The notes beneath the pieces are model-generated. The model was not told the origin of the DNA, made no database searches, and saw only the letters and a list, made by a program, of their open reading frames with translations. A program made the translations under genes and the position numbers. Shown here one piece after another: positions 7,198-17,053 of a DNA stretch of 42,163 bases. The stretch lies in NCBI GenBank assembly GCA_009873655.1, contig WAIB01000022.1, positions 1 to 42,163 on the forward strand, in the 5' to 3' direction. The DNA comes from Nitrospinota bacterium (GTDB taxonomy: Bacteria; Nitrospinota; Nitrospinia; Nitrospinales; VA-1). Position 1 is the first letter of the stretch. Each line of letters begins with the position of its first letter.

Positions 7198-9468
7198 TTA
7201 GAATGCGCTGCCAGCGGAAAAATGGAATTGCCCCACTTCCTCTCCACTCTGTTTATCAAGTTTGATACCGTAAGCAAATCCCATCGGTCCGAACGGACTG
7301 ATAAAACGAAATCCAGCTCCTATACTATGTCTCATTTCTGCCAGGTCATAATCCTCAGAGGTAACACTCAAATCCGGGCCTGTGCCATATACATTTCCCC
7401 TATCATAGAAGACGAAACCTCGCAGGGATTTTGTGAAGGGGTACTGAAGCTCCAAATTTAGGAGTAGCCCTTTGCTCCCGCCCACTGGATCTCCATCCCT
7501 GTCTTTAGGTCCTACGTCTTGAAGTGTAAAACCCCTTAATGTAGTGGGTCCACCCATGAAATACCTTTCGAATGCAGGGAGCGTTTCTCCGTCATAACCC
7601 GCAGCATAATTGATCCTTCCATGGGCCCCTAATACCAGCTTTTCTACCAAAGGACGGTAATAGATGATCTCATACATGGAACGAGTGAACTTCGCTCCTC
7701 CCAACCCCGCAAAATCGGATGTTAGCACATGCTTCCACCCCTGGGAAGGGTTTAAAAAATTGTCTCGACTGTCATATATATAAGTGGGGGTAATGCGACT
7801 GGTTGTGCGAGTTTCATTTCTTAGAAAATCAGTGGTGTCTTGTTGAGAAACTCCTGTGACTTCAACGTTATTGAACCTATAACCAAATGTAACGGTCTCA
7901 TATTCTGTAATGTTTTTTCCCAGTCTAAGGCCTCCCCCGGTTGACAGAGAATCAAAACTTAAAAAATCCTGGTCCGTATTAAACAAATCAATCCCGGCGG
8001 ATATTTCGGAATCGAATAAACGCGGCTCTGTCAAACTGAGATTAAAATCGGCCCTGATGGATGATAAAGAAGCGGTGAGGTTCACCCTGTGACCATTTCC
8101 AAACAAATTATTCTGAGCAATGGATGCGGTAAAAATCAGATTCTCAACGGAACTGAAACCTGCCCCGACCGTAAAATTCCCGGTGGGTTTCTCGGTCACC
8201 GTAGTAAGAATATCTATAAGCTCCGGGTTTTCTCCTCTTTGGGTATCGACTTTGACATCTTCAAAGTAATTCAGATTATTGATTCGCTGCTTGCTCCGTT
8301 TTAGTTTTGAACCATCAAAAACTTCCCCTTCCTTTAATCTGAACTCACGCCGGATCACATTATCTTTGGTTTTTATATTACCCAGCATATTGATTTTTCC
8401 GACATAAACCTTTTTGCCTTTGTCAATGTCGATGGAAAGTTCAACCCTACGAGTTTTATCATCAATTTTGGTTACAGGGTTTGCCTCTGCATAAGCAAAA
8501 CCTTTAGTGGAATACAAATCGGTTACAGTTATAATATCCTCCCTGAGTTGCGACACATTATAGATGTCGCCCTTTTTAGTTTGGAGACTTTTGATAATTT
8601 CATTATGGGGGATCGTGTCATCTCCCTTTATTTCAATTGATTTAATACGAAATTGCGGGCCTTCCTCTACGGGTATGGTGATGTGAATTTGCCGGGCTTG
8701 TTTATTTATATCAATCCTGGGTTCCAGAACCTTGATTCTTAAAAAACCATGGTCCTGGTAAAAGCCTTCAATTCTGAACATATCCAGCTTCAAAATATCT
8801 TTTTGATAAACCCCGGAATCATCTATAAAGGAGTACCAGGTCTCTGCCTCGGTTTCCATTTGTTCCGCAAGCTTGTTATCCTCAAAAGCCTTGTTTCCTG
8901 AAAATCGAATTTTATCAATCTTTACTTTTTTCCCTTCACGAATTCTTATCGCAACATCTACCAGGTTGTCTGGTCCCATGTGGGTTTCGATTCTTGTTTC
9001 AGCGAAAAAATAACCCTTTTCTTCATAAGCTTTGAGTATTTCCTTTTTGGCCTCTTGAACCAGATGTTCTTTAAAAGTGGCTCCTCGTCTCAATCCGATT
9101 TTTTCGCGAATATCACTTGTTTCCAGCTGAGAATTTCCAAGTATCTCCACATTCCCAATAGATGGAATCTCTTCCACAATAAACTGCAGTTCAAGACCTT
9201 TCAGGGTACTTTGTGTATCCACCTGAATATCTTTAAATTGCCCCAGGCTAAAAATCTGTTCTATATCTTTGCGAATTCTGTTTTTAGAAAGGACGGTTCC
9301 CGGCTTGGATTGGATGTAGTACAGGATGGTCGATTCATCTATCCTTTTATTACCCACAATTTTTAAGGATTCGATGACATCTCCCTCCTGAGCGGACAAA
9401 GGAGGAGTCCCGATGAGGAAAAGCATCGCCAATACTGCGACAAAAATTGGGTGGAAAAATTTTGCCAT
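7198..9468 (-). CDS. bamA: outer membrane protein assembly factor BamA
   Basis: BamA is the Omp85 barrel that inserts beta-barrel proteins into the outer membrane. The 756-residue precursor has a signal peptide ending near LSAQEG, about five POTRA domains (roughly residues 30-430, recognisable from repeats such as IVGNKRIDESTI, ILGNSQLETSDI, FSGNKAFEDNKL and MLGNIKTKDNVI), and a C-terminal barrel with the loop-6 VRGF-type motif present as LRGF (in TTLRGFTLQDVG). The last residue is Phe, the usual beta-signal end. It leads the envelope operon and is isolated from clpC upstream by a strong terminator, so it should have its own promoter in 9469-9531. Confidence 0.97.
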   Translation of the reverse strand: MAKFFHPIFVAVLAMLFLIGTPPLSAQEGDVIESLKIVGNKRIDESTILYYIQSKPGTVLSKNRIRKDIEQIFSLGQFKDIQVDTQSTLKGLELQFIVEEIPSIGNVEILGNSQLETSDIREKIGLRRGATFKEHLVQEAKKEILKAYEEKGYFFAETRIETHMGPDNLVDVAIRIREGKKVKIDKIRFSGNKAFEDNKLAEQMETEAETWYSFIDDSGVYQKDILKLDMFRIEGFYQDHGFLRIKVLEPRIDINKQARQIHITIPVEEGPQFRIKSIEIKGDDTIPHNEIIKSLQTKKGDIYNVSQLREDIITVTDLYSTKGFAYAEANPVTKIDDKTRRVELSIDIDKGKKVYVGKINMLGNIKTKDNVIRREFRLKEGEVFDGSKLKRSKQRINNLNYFEDVKVDTQRGENPELIDILTTVTEKPTGNFTVGAGFSSVENLIFTASIAQNNLFGNGHRVNLTASLSSIRADFNLSLTEPRLFDSEISAGIDLFNTDQDFLSFDSLSTGGGLRLGKNITEYETVTFGYRFNNVEVTGVSQQDTTDFLRNETRTTSRITPTYIYDSRDNFLNPSQGWKHVLTSDFAGLGGAKFTRSMYEIIYYRPLVEKLVLGAHGRINYAAGYDGETLPAFERYFMGGPTTLRGFTLQDVGPKDRDGDPVGGSKGLLLNLELQYPFTKSLRGFVFYDRGNVYGTGPDLSVTSEDYDLAEMRHSIGAGFRFISPFGPMGFAYGIKLDKQSGEEVGQFHFSAGSAF

Positions 9469-9531
9469 TCTGCCAGAACTATCTGAAATTTTATGAGTTA
9501 TAGAGAAAAATTTGCGTCCCGAGTTTTAGCC

Positions 9532-9581
9532 AAAAAAAAGTATCAAGCTTCATCGGGACAACCCTTTGAAACTTAATACTT
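9532..9581 (-). terminator. rho-independent terminator downstream of clpC
   Basis: On the minus strand, AAGTATTAAGTTTC (9581-9568) pairs with GAAGCTTGATACTT (9551-9538) over 14 positions, two as G-U wobbles. The loop itself can form a GGG/CCC mini-stem, and eight T residues (9539-9532) follow. This is a textbook intrinsic terminator, placed 47 bases after the clpC stop and 64 bases before bamA. Confidence 0.8.
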
Positions 9582-9627
9582 TATTTGCTTTTATGCATTG
9601 GCGCTTTTTTAAGCGAGAAAATTATTT

Positions 9628-12057
9628 TTATCCAACATTCACGGCATCCGTCTTCTCTACAAACACCAGGCTATCGTCTTGCAGGCTGACTTCAATCAGC
9701 CCTCCGTTTTTGAAACGGCCTTTGAGCATTTCATCAGACAACACATCTTCCAGATGCTTTTGAATGGCCCGTTTCAAGGGTCGTGCTCCAAAGTGAGAAT
9801 CATAGCCTTTTTCCGCAATCCATTGTTTTGCGCTCGGCGTTACATCCAGGGTTAGACCCTGCTGAATCAGTTGTTCATTCAAGGCTTGTAATTGAACGTC
9901 TAAAATTTCAACAATGTTGTCTAACTCCAATGGACGAAATACTACTGTCTCACTCAATCGATTCAGGAATTCAGGATTGAAAGTCCGTTTCAAGTCCTGC
10001 TTCAATTCCTTTTGCATCTTATCGTAGTTCAGTTCGTCATCATCCTTGTGAAACCCGAGGCTGGTGCCTTTTTCAAGCATTCTTGAACTGATATTGGATG
10101 TGAGAATGATCACGGTATTTTTAAAATCAACAACGCGACCATAACTGTCCGTCAAGCGACCGTCATCCATGATTTGCAGTAAAAGATGATAAATGTCCGG
10201 GTTCGCTTTTTCGATTTCATCAAACAGGACAACCGAATAGGGTTTGCGGCGTACCTTTTCTGTCAGCTGACCGCCTTCTTCGTAACCCACATAGCCCGGA
10301 GGCGCTCCTGTCAAGCGAGACACATTGAATTTCTCCATGTATTCGGACATATCCAGACGAATCAGGGAATCTCTATCCCCAAACATAAACTCCGCTAACA
10401 CATTCGCCAGCTCGGTTTTCCCGACTCCCGTTGGGCCGAGGAAAAGGAAGGTGCCAATGGGACGCTTCATATCTTTTAATCCCGATCGAGAACGGCGTAT
10501 GGCTTTGGTGAGGACTTTAATAGCCTCTCCCTGACCCACCACTTTGCTGGACAACTCTTCTTCCATATTCATCAAGCGAATACTTTCTTTTTCTTCGATC
10601 CTTGAAAGTGGAATTCCCGTCATGCTTGAGACAACATCGGCAATATCCTCTTCTGTGATACTCGGCTCACTGGTGTCTCGCTCTTTGTTCCATTCTTCTT
10701 TTACACTGTCCAGTTTTTCGATCAACGCCTCTTCTTTGTCACGCAACTCGACTGCTTTTTCAAATTCCTGGTTTTCAATACAAACTTTTTTATCGCGTAC
10801 AACCAGGTCCATTTCCTTTTGAATGGTCTTCATTTCCGGAGATTGAGTGATCTCCCGCAAACGAACCCTGGAACCCGCTTCATCAATAACATCGATGGCT
10901 TTATCAGGAAGAAAACGGTCAGTAATATACCGCTCTGCAAAACGAACCGCGGTGACAATGGCATCGTCTGAAATTTTGGCCTTATGGTGAAGTTCATAGG
11001 GAACTTTAAGACCTTTTATGATTTCAATGGTCTCTTCAACCGTTGGAGGATTCACAATAATGGGTTGAAAACGCCTTTCCAGGGCACCATTTTTTTCAAT
11101 GTATTTTCGATATTCTTCCAAAGTGGTGGCGCCGATGCACTGAATTTCACCCCGTGAAAGAGCCGGCTTCAGCATGTTGGAAGCATCTACCGAGCCTTCT
11201 GCGGCTCCTGCGCCCACTAATGTGTGCAACTCATCCACAAAAAGAATGATGCTTTCATTTTGCATGATTTCTTTCATGATGCCTTTCAAGCGGGCTTCAA
11301 ACTGGCCCCGGTATTTGGTTCCGGCAATCAGCGAACCTAAATCGAGGGAAACCACTCTTTTTTCAAAAAGAGTATCGGGCACTTCGCGCTCGACAATCAG
11401 TTGGGCCAGACCTTCCACAATCGCGGTTTTTCCAACCCCTGGCTCACCAATCAAAACAGGGTTGTTCTTGGTACGGCGGCTCAGTATCTGGATCACCCGC
11501 TCAATTTCTTTCGCGCGACCTATAATGGGATCAAGCTTTCCATCCAGGGCCATCTTTGTGAGATCTCGACTGAACTCATCCAGGGTTGGGGTTTTCCCCA
11601 CTTCCCGATTGGCTTCCGTCGGCTCTTTGAACATCTCAACAATTTTTTCACGGACATCATCGAAGAACATTCCAAAACTATTGAGCACCCGACATGCCAC
11701 TCCTTCTTTCTCTTTCAAAAGACCCAGGAGAAGATGCTCTGTGCCGATATAGTTGTGATTGAGCGAACGTGCTTCTTCCACGGCAAATTCAAGAACTTTT
11801 TTAGCCCTGGAAGTAAATGGAATATCGCCAATGATGAGGGAGTTCGAACTTCGCGGCAAACTCTTCTCCAGTTCTTTTTTCAACTGGGTCAAATCTACTC
11901 CGCTTTTTTGCACAATGGCCACGGCGATGCCGCCACCATCTTTGATAACCCCTTGTAAAATGTGTTCTGTACCTAAATATTCATGGCGGTAAAGTTCTGC
12001 TTCCTCTCTGGCGAGGATAATAACTCTACGCGCTCTCTCGGTGAATCGCTTAAACAT
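9628..12057 (-). CDS. clpC: ATP-dependent Clp protease ATPase subunit ClpC
   Basis: ClpC is a Hsp100 unfoldase that feeds proteins to ClpP. The 809 residues contain two N-terminal Clp_N repeats (about 1-145, with the matching phrases [10 protein letters not shown] and [10 protein letters not shown]), AAA-1 with Walker A GEPGVGKT at 204-211, a UVR-type middle domain at about 425-450 ([14 protein letters not shown]), and AAA-2 with Walker A GPTGVGKT at 541-548, then the D2-small domain. The UVR/M-domain and length separate ClpC from ClpA and ClpB. No ClpP, McsA/McsB or MecA gene is in the window. A strong terminator follows, and a 314-base gap separates it from metH, so it is probably transcribed alone. 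No CIRCE operator was found upstream. Confidence 0.96.
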   Translation of the reverse strand: MFKRFTERARRVIILAREEAELYRHEYLGTEHILQGVIKDGGGIAVAIVQKSGVDLTQLKKELEKSLPRSSNSLIIGDIPFTSRAKKVLEFAVEEARSLNHNYIGTEHLLLGLLKEKEGVACRVLNSFGMFFDDVREKIVEMFKEPTEANREVGKTPTLDEFSRDLTKMALDGKLDPIIGRAKEIERVIQILSRRTKNNPVLIGEPGVGKTAIVEGLAQLIVEREVPDTLFEKRVVSLDLGSLIAGTKYRGQFEARLKGIMKEIMQNESIILFVDELHTLVGAGAAEGSVDASNMLKPALSRGEIQCIGATTLEEYRKYIEKNGALERRFQPIIVNPPTVEETIEIIKGLKVPYELHHKAKISDDAIVTAVRFAERYITDRFLPDKAIDVIDEAGSRVRLREITQSPEMKTIQKEMDLVVRDKKVCIENQEFEKAVELRDKEEALIEKLDSVKEEWNKERDTSEPSITEEDIADVVSSMTGIPLSRIEEKESIRLMNMEEELSSKVVGQGEAIKVLTKAIRRSRSGLKDMKRPIGTFLFLGPTGVGKTELANVLAEFMFGDRDSLIRLDMSEYMEKFNVSRLTGAPPGYVGYEEGGQLTEKVRRKPYSVVLFDEIEKANPDIYHLLLQIMDDGRLTDSYGRVVDFKNTVIILTSNISSRMLEKGTSLGFHKDDDELNYDKMQKELKQDLKRTFNPEFLNRLSETVVFRPLELDNIVEILDVQLQALNEQLIQQGLTLDVTPSAKQWIAEKGYDSHFGARPLKRAIQKHLEDVLSDEMLKGRFKNGGLIEVSLQDDSLVFVEKTDAVNVG

Positions 12058-12102
12058 GATTCAACATTCCTTAAAAAAAGCGGATTTATAATGTGAAAGA
12101 GG

Positions 12103-12125
12103 CCCGCATTTGACTCAAATGCGGG
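12103..12125 (-). terminator. perfect hairpin in the metH-clpC gap, possible metH terminator
   Basis: CCCGCATTTGA and TCAAATGCGGG form a perfect inverted repeat around a single central base, about 45 bases before the clpC start and 250 bases after the metH stop. On the minus strand it is followed by CCTCTTTC, a weak T-run. It could end metH transcription or sit in the clpC leader. The remaining gap (12126-12371) shows no open frame I can support and no CIRCE operator. Confidence 0.4.
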
Positions 12126-12371
12126 TCAACATCCCTGTTTTATATTCTGGTTTATGCCAATATCATTCTAACAAATGAATGCCATTATAGAAAGATTTTA
12201 TTTAGACCCCTCTCCGAAGACATAAACCACTAATAATAAAGGGGTTATTCCAGCCCAAACGTTCTATCAATTCCTGGTTTCAGGGCCCCCTAACTTCCTG
12301 ATTATCGGCATTTTTTTCTTATTTCTGAAGGCATACCCGAATAAACCTCAGGATGCCTAAATGCCTAGAAA

Positions 12372-15300
12372 TCAACTATAACCCGCATCTTTATGAAAAC
12401 AGATTACAGCGGCAGTGGTGCTGGGCGGATAAAACTCATTTGCATCCGTTAAAGTGACCCCTAAATCTTCAGCTTTAAGGGCATTCCAGATAATGTGATT
12501 GCCCTTCAAATTTGTCAAGGCGGGGTAACCGGGACTGTATCGTTGCCCCCGATTTTCTTTTTTATATCCCGCCCTCGCCCGGATCAGCTGGTGAATATAT
12601 TCCGCCATGTCCTCAGCAACCCTGTCGCTCAAACCTTGTAAATATAAGGCAGATTCGCTTTCATTCTGTTCTTTAAGAGATTGGATTCCCTCTTCTACCC
12701 CGGCACCGGCTGTGGTGATTTGAAGGCCAATCGCATCAAACTGGCCTGAGTCCACCGAATGAAAATACTGACTGACAGAAAACTTGTCTTTTCTTCCCTT
12801 TCCAATACACACATCAAAATTCAGCCGGCCCAGTTCCTTATCCCCTTTTTCTGATTCATAAAAGATCACTTCATCTCCATCTGCCTGAGCGGGGAAAAGT
12901 CCAAAGCGGGCCTTGGGAACGATCCAATGATTCTTTTCAGCCTTTTCAATCCACTCCTTTTCTAATTTCTGCAATTGTTCCACCGTAATTCCTTTTTGCA
13001 GCCAGCTCGATTTTTTTCCAAACTTCCAATTCAGAGAATAAAGACTTTTTCTATCCAAAGATAATTTATGCAATTTAAATTCGACCCTTTGGATTCCATA
13101 GCCTTCGGCGGGGACTTCATGATGGCGAAAACTTATTTTCCTTCTGGGAAGGGTTTCCAACAGCTTGTCTTTCTCTTCTTGAATGCCTTTTGCCTTCTGG
13201 TATTGAAAGAGCAAGACCTGCTGGTTTTCTTTCAGTAGAGCAGGACGTTTTTCTTTATCCATTAAAAGGCCCATCGTGTTTACCCCGTCCATACCGCTGT
13301 CACAATAAAAAACATTATCGAGAATGGCGTCCGAATCATCGCCTCCCTTCATGGCGACATAACCTGCATGTCTGAGATTCACGGGCGCGCCGCCAATGAG
13401 AACCGGAATAGAAAATTTTTCCTCAGCCAACATACGCGCCACCGTGATCATATGGTTGGAGGTTTGAACCAAAAGCGCACTCATGCCAATGGCGTCGGCT
13501 TTTTCCGCGCGCGCGGTTTCAATAAACTTTTCCAAAGGAACCTGCACACCCAGGTCAACGACCCGGTATCCATAATTTTCAAGAAGGGTCTTGGCCAGGT
13601 CTTTTCCTATGCTGTGCACATCCTGGTAAACGGTGCCGATCACTACGACCCCTTTATAGTCAATGGCCGCTCCGGGCTCGATACCGCTTTGAAAGCGCAT
13701 GAAACCCTCAAGAAACTGCATGACATGGCGCATCACATCGGCACTCTTCAATAAATGGGGCAGGCTCACCTCGCCTCGACCAAACGCATCACCCAGTTCG
13801 CGCATCGCCTTCATCAGGTATCCACTGATGAAACCCAAAGGCGGGTGCCTGTCAATAACCTTTGCAACATCCTCGACAATTTTGTCTTTATAGGGAAATT
13901 CTCCTCCCTCTTTTTTTATTATCCCTTCCTGCTTTTGCTTGAACCCGTCTTTTACTTTCTGGCATATGCTTTCTTCCAGCGAAAGATCTTCATAATCGAT
14001 TTTTTTTACCTGAGTCCCGGTCTTTTTTGTCTGCGCGATCTGCTCCAGCTCTTCAAACGCCGCCATGTCCCGATCAAGAATGACTTTTCTTGCCAGCTCA
14101 ACATCAGTCTTGGTCAGACTTTCTAAAGGGACATAATGGTTGGGATTCAAGATGGCACAATCCAGCCCGGCTTTTCTGGCTTCATCCAGAAACACGCTGG
14201 TCAGAACCTTACGCATATAGGGTTTCGAAGCCAGACCATTGGTAAGGTTGCCGACACCGATGCTGGTTTTTAAATCGGGATGAATCGCCTTGATTCGGGG
14301 AAGGCACTTTAAGGTTTCAGCGCAGAAATTAAGACCTTCTATGGATTCCGAGCCAATGGGGTAAGCATTGACATCCATAAGAATCTGGTCGGGTGTCACG
14401 TTATGTTTTTCTTTGGCCTGTTTTACAATTTCCGCAGCCAGCTCATACTTTTCATCGGCTGTCTGCCCGGGTCCCTCAGGCCCGTTAACCAATGCAACAT
14501 AAACCGGGTTGTGGTGGCGGGTTTGCGACAACACGGCATCCAACTTGCTCACTCCCTTTTCATATTCTTCAAGGCTGATGGAATTTATGATGGGTCTTCC
14601 GGGATAGGTCTCAATCGCCACCTGCAACGCTTCAACCGAAAATGAATCAATGCACATGACTCCCTTGAAGTCGCTGGTCAACTCATAAATCACCTTCGGC
14701 AATACCTTCTCGGTATCAACAATATTGCTGTCCATACAAACGTCAATGATATCGATACCCAGGTCTTTCACCTGCTCTTCGACAACCTCCTCTAAAACCG
14801 CCATCTGAATTTCATCGTCGCGTTCCACCGCTTCGCGGACTTTTTTACTGCCCCGCACGTTCAACCTTTCACCAATACGGATCAAAGACTCGGAACTGTT
14901 TAAAGGCATGGACTCCTGCGGGCCGGAAACAAAAACCTTTTTTTCTATTTCCCTTTTTTTAGGGACCACTCCTTTCAATCGCTTCGATATTGCCCGGATA
15001 TGTTCCGGGGTGGTTCCACAACATCCACCAATGATGGCGACTCCTGAATCTTTAACGAAACGCTCAACATAGTTCGCCATATCTTCAGGTTCGAGCTTGT
15101 AACAGGTCTTGCCGTCTTCTGAAACGGGTTGCCCCGCATTGGGCACAATGGAAACAGGCAAACTGCAAACCCGGCTTAATTTTTCCACGGTCTTTTCCAT
15201 CAGTTCCGGGCCGGTATTGCAGTTGATTCCAAACGCGGAAATGCCCATGCCCTCAACAGCTACTAAGGCGGCATGAATATCCGTGTTGAAAATCTGCATT

Positions 15301-15983
15301 TTGGAAAATCCATCGACGGTGACCTGGGCGATGATGGGAAGGGTTTCGCCCGTTTCTTCAAATGCCTTGTGGGCTCCCCTCAGGGAGGCTTTCAACTCCA
15401 GAATATCCTGTTGCGTTTCGAACAGCAGAACATCGGCGCCGCCTCCAATCATTGCTTTTACCTGTTGATAATTATTGTCAACGATCTGGTCCCAGGTTGC
15501 TTTATTGAGATCGGCTTCGGTTTTGGAAAGAACATAATTGGAGGGGCCAATGGACCCTGCCACAAACAAAGGACGGCCATCGTATTCCGGTTTGCTTTTG
15601 TATTCCTCGATGGCTTTTCGGGCAATCCGACAACCTTCCATATTTAGATGGTGGGTGATGGCTGCGTAATCTGATTTTTTTAAGTCCAGTCCGCTTGGAA
15701 TCGCCTTGATATCTGTCAAATCAATTTGAGTAAAATCAAATTCTTTCAATCGCAAAGGGGATGAACCAAAGGTATCGGTTTCGATCAGGTTTGCCCCGGC
15801 GCGCAAATATTTCAGGTGAATTTGTTTGAGATCATCGGGCCGCGAAAAAATCAACAAGTCGGTTAACATCTTGAAAGCGGCGCCACCAAAAGCGGCATCA
15901 TCGAGTTCCAGGTTCTGGACCATGGTGCCCATCGCACCATCGAGAATGAGAACCTGCTTACCTAATACATCCTCAAAATTCAT
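12372..15983 (-). CDS. metH: cobalamin-dependent methionine synthase
   Basis: MetH transfers the methyl group of methyltetrahydrofolate to homocysteine through methylcobalamin. All four modules are present in 1203 residues: homocysteine domain (1 to about 330; zinc ligands Cys255, Cys321 and Cys322 in GINCNTG and GGCCGTTP), folate domain (about 365-630; RIGERLNVRGS), B12 cap plus B12-binding domain (about 665-905; DVHSIG at 788-793 with the cobalt-ligand His790), and the AdoMet reactivation domain (about 1030-1203; RGQRYSPGYPA near 1150). The activation domain is complete but diverges from the E. coli sequence at its C-terminus. No B12-box was seen in the 170-base upstream region, so riboswitch control is not supported. 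It implies a supply of cobalamin. Confidence 0.97.
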   Translation of the reverse strand: MNFEDVLGKQVLILDGAMGTMVQNLELDDAAFGGAAFKMLTDLLIFSRPDDLKQIHLKYLRAGANLIETDTFGSSPLRLKEFDFTQIDLTDIKAIPSGLDLKKSDYAAITHHLNMEGCRIARKAIEEYKSKPEYDGRPLFVAGSIGPSNYVLSKTEADLNKATWDQIVDNNYQQVKAMIGGGADVLLFETQQDILELKASLRGAHKAFEETGETLPIIAQVTVDGFSKMQIFNTDIHAALVAVEGMGISAFGINCNTGPELMEKTVEKLSRVCSLPVSIVPNAGQPVSEDGKTCYKLEPEDMANYVERFVKDSGVAIIGGCCGTTPEHIRAISKRLKGVVPKKREIEKKVFVSGPQESMPLNSSESLIRIGERLNVRGSKKVREAVERDDEIQMAVLEEVVEEQVKDLGIDIIDVCMDSNIVDTEKVLPKVIYELTSDFKGVMCIDSFSVEALQVAIETYPGRPIINSISLEEYEKGVSKLDAVLSQTRHHNPVYVALVNGPEGPGQTADEKYELAAEIVKQAKEKHNVTPDQILMDVNAYPIGSESIEGLNFCAETLKCLPRIKAIHPDLKTSIGVGNLTNGLASKPYMRKVLTSVFLDEARKAGLDCAILNPNHYVPLESLTKTDVELARKVILDRDMAAFEELEQIAQTKKTGTQVKKIDYEDLSLEESICQKVKDGFKQKQEGIIKKEGGEFPYKDKIVEDVAKVIDRHPPLGFISGYLMKAMRELGDAFGRGEVSLPHLLKSADVMRHVMQFLEGFMRFQSGIEPGAAIDYKGVVVIGTVYQDVHSIGKDLAKTLLENYGYRVVDLGVQVPLEKFIETARAEKADAIGMSALLVQTSNHMITVARMLAEEKFSIPVLIGGAPVNLRHAGYVAMKGGDDSDAILDNVFYCDSGMDGVNTMGLLMDKEKRPALLKENQQVLLFQYQKAKGIQEEKDKLLETLPRRKISFRHHEVPAEGYGIQRVEFKLHKLSLDRKSLYSLNWKFGKKSSWLQKGITVEQLQKLEKEWIEKAEKNHWIVPKARFGLFPAQADGDEVIFYESEKGDKELGRLNFDVCIGKGRKDKFSVSQYFHSVDSGQFDAIGLQITTAGAGVEEGIQSLKEQNESESALYLQGLSDRVAEDMAEYIHQLIRARAGYKKENRGQRYSPGYPALTNLKGNHIIWNALKAEDLGVTLTDANEFYPPSTTAAVICFHKDAGYS

Positions 15984-16063
15984 ATATGGCTCATTTTGTG
16001 ATTCAAAATTTTAAAAGGCGGGTCTTCATTCAGGATTGAAAATTTAAAGGCTAAACTTAAGAG

Positions 16064-16081
16064 GAGCCCATCCTAGGGCTC
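16064..16081 (-). terminator. GGAGCCC-type hairpin between the SUMF-like gene and metH
   Basis: GAGCCC (16064-16069) and GGGCTC (16076-16081) form a 6-bp stem with a 6-base loop, about 75 bases beyond the stop of the upstream lipoprotein gene and 80 bases before metH. On the minus strand it is followed by CTCTTAAGTTTAG, so there is no clean T-run. A weak terminator or a leader structure for metH are both possible. Confidence 0.3.
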
Positions 16082-16156
16082 AAATTACTAGGAAATCTGC
16101 AGATTTTCAATGACATTATTATAAATTTCATACTCTTAAAGAAGGAAAAGGAAAAT

Positions 16157-17053
16157 TCATATTTCTTCTTTTTTTGGTTTTGACGGTTTGACACCAAAAA
16201 TCCGTTCCATAAAAGGCGGGCGGTCTTTGGCACACCTGAAACCGATATCGTTTTTATGGGACAACGGGTTGAGATGTTCGCGAAAGGATGCGCGGGATTT
16301 CAAAGCCACCACCTTTTTAAAATCTTTTTTATTAAAATGTCCCACTCCCATATAGGACATCCCGCGTAAGATATAGTGTTTCTTTTCAAAAGCAGGAGAT
16401 TTAAATTTGCTGTTGGGATAAGGCAGATAATAATCCCAAACCCATTCCCAGACATTGCCCACCATGTCATGGACACCATAGGGGCTGGCCCCTTTGGGAA
16501 AACTGCCTACGGGTTTGAGTCCCTTTCCGGTTTTATTTCTTGGTGACGTTGCGAGGTTGGCGATTCCTGTTTTAAAATCATCACCCCAGGGATAGATGAA
16601 CCCGGCACGCCCCCGGGCCGCCTTTTCCCACTCCATCTCGGTAGGCAGACGTTTACCGGCCCATTCGGCATAAGCGGCGGCATCGAAGAAACTGACTTGA
16701 GTTACGGGGAACCGGTCTTCTCCTTCGGGAAATTTCTGTCCCCGCCAATAGCGAGGGGGTTTATGGTCGGTCGCCTGGCAAAAAATATAGTATTGTAAAT
16801 TCGTGACCTCGTAGCGGTCGATATAAAATCCGGGAATGTCTATGCGACGCTCGGGAGACTCATCTGCATACCAGGGTTTGTCAAGGCCTAACGAGAGGGC
16901 GTGGTTTTCCGAGTCCACTTTATTTGTGCCAATGGTAAACTCACCTGACGGAATATAGACCATTCCCTCAGGAACATTTTCGAAACACCCGGTAAGAAGT
17001 ACCGGGATAAGAAATAAAATTACGAAAACTGGCTTTTTAATTTTTTTACCCAT
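16157..17053 (-). CDS. SUMF1/FGE-fold lipoprotein, probably not catalytic
   Basis: A 298-residue outer or inner membrane lipoprotein: the N-terminus MGKKIKKPVFVILFLIP is followed by the lipobox LLTGC, with Cys near residue 23. The remainder is a formylglycine-generating-enzyme-like (sulfatase-modifying factor) domain: GMVYIPSGEFTIGT, ERRIDIPGFYIDRYEVTN, KRLPTEMEWEKAARG, PYGVHDMVGNVWEW and the terminal GFRCAKD. Where true FGE has the two active-site cysteines (motif GGSYMCHRSYC), this protein has RGMSYMGVGHFNKKDF, with no cysteine, so it is unlikely to make formylglycine; many such domains serve binding or structural roles. A longer reading frame upstream exists but would run into the divergent ParB-like gene; the ATG at 17053 gives the signal sequence. 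Start codons of the two genes overlap. Confidence 0.85.
   Translation of the reverse strand: MGKKIKKPVFVILFLIPVLLTGCFENVPEGMVYIPSGEFTIGTNKVDSENHALSLGLDKPWYADESPERRIDIPGFYIDRYEVTNLQYYIFCQATDHKPPRYWRGQKFPEGEDRFPVTQVSFFDAAAYAEWAGKRLPTEMEWEKAARGRAGFIYPWGDDFKTGIANLATSPRNKTGKGLKPVGSFPKGASPYGVHDMVGNVWEWVWDYYLPYPNSKFKSPAFEKKHYILRGMSYMGVGHFNKKDFKKVVALKSRASFREHLNPLSHKNDIGFRCAKDRPPFMERIFGVKPSKPKKEEI

Noticed and set aside
7170-7277. Longer start for the Skp-like protein at 7277
   Set aside because: It would extend 80 bases into bamA and destroy the clean signal peptide; the ATG at 7169 has a ribosome site.
9594-9625. CGCTT/AAGCG hairpin just after clpC
   Set aside because: No T-run follows on the minus strand; the stronger structure at 9532-9581 explains termination.
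11174-11752. Long plus-strand open frames (also 11401-11958) inside clpC
   Set aside because: Antisense shadows of clpC; the translation has no recognisable domain and clpC is complete in the other strand.
11990-12371. CIRCE or CtsR-type operator for clpC
   Set aside because: No TTAGCACTC-N9-GAGTGCTAA or CtsR-like direct repeat was found upstream of clpC.
15984-16156. Cobalamin or SAM riboswitch upstream of metH
   Set aside because: No B12-box (GCCACTG) or SAM-type conserved core in the short upstream region.
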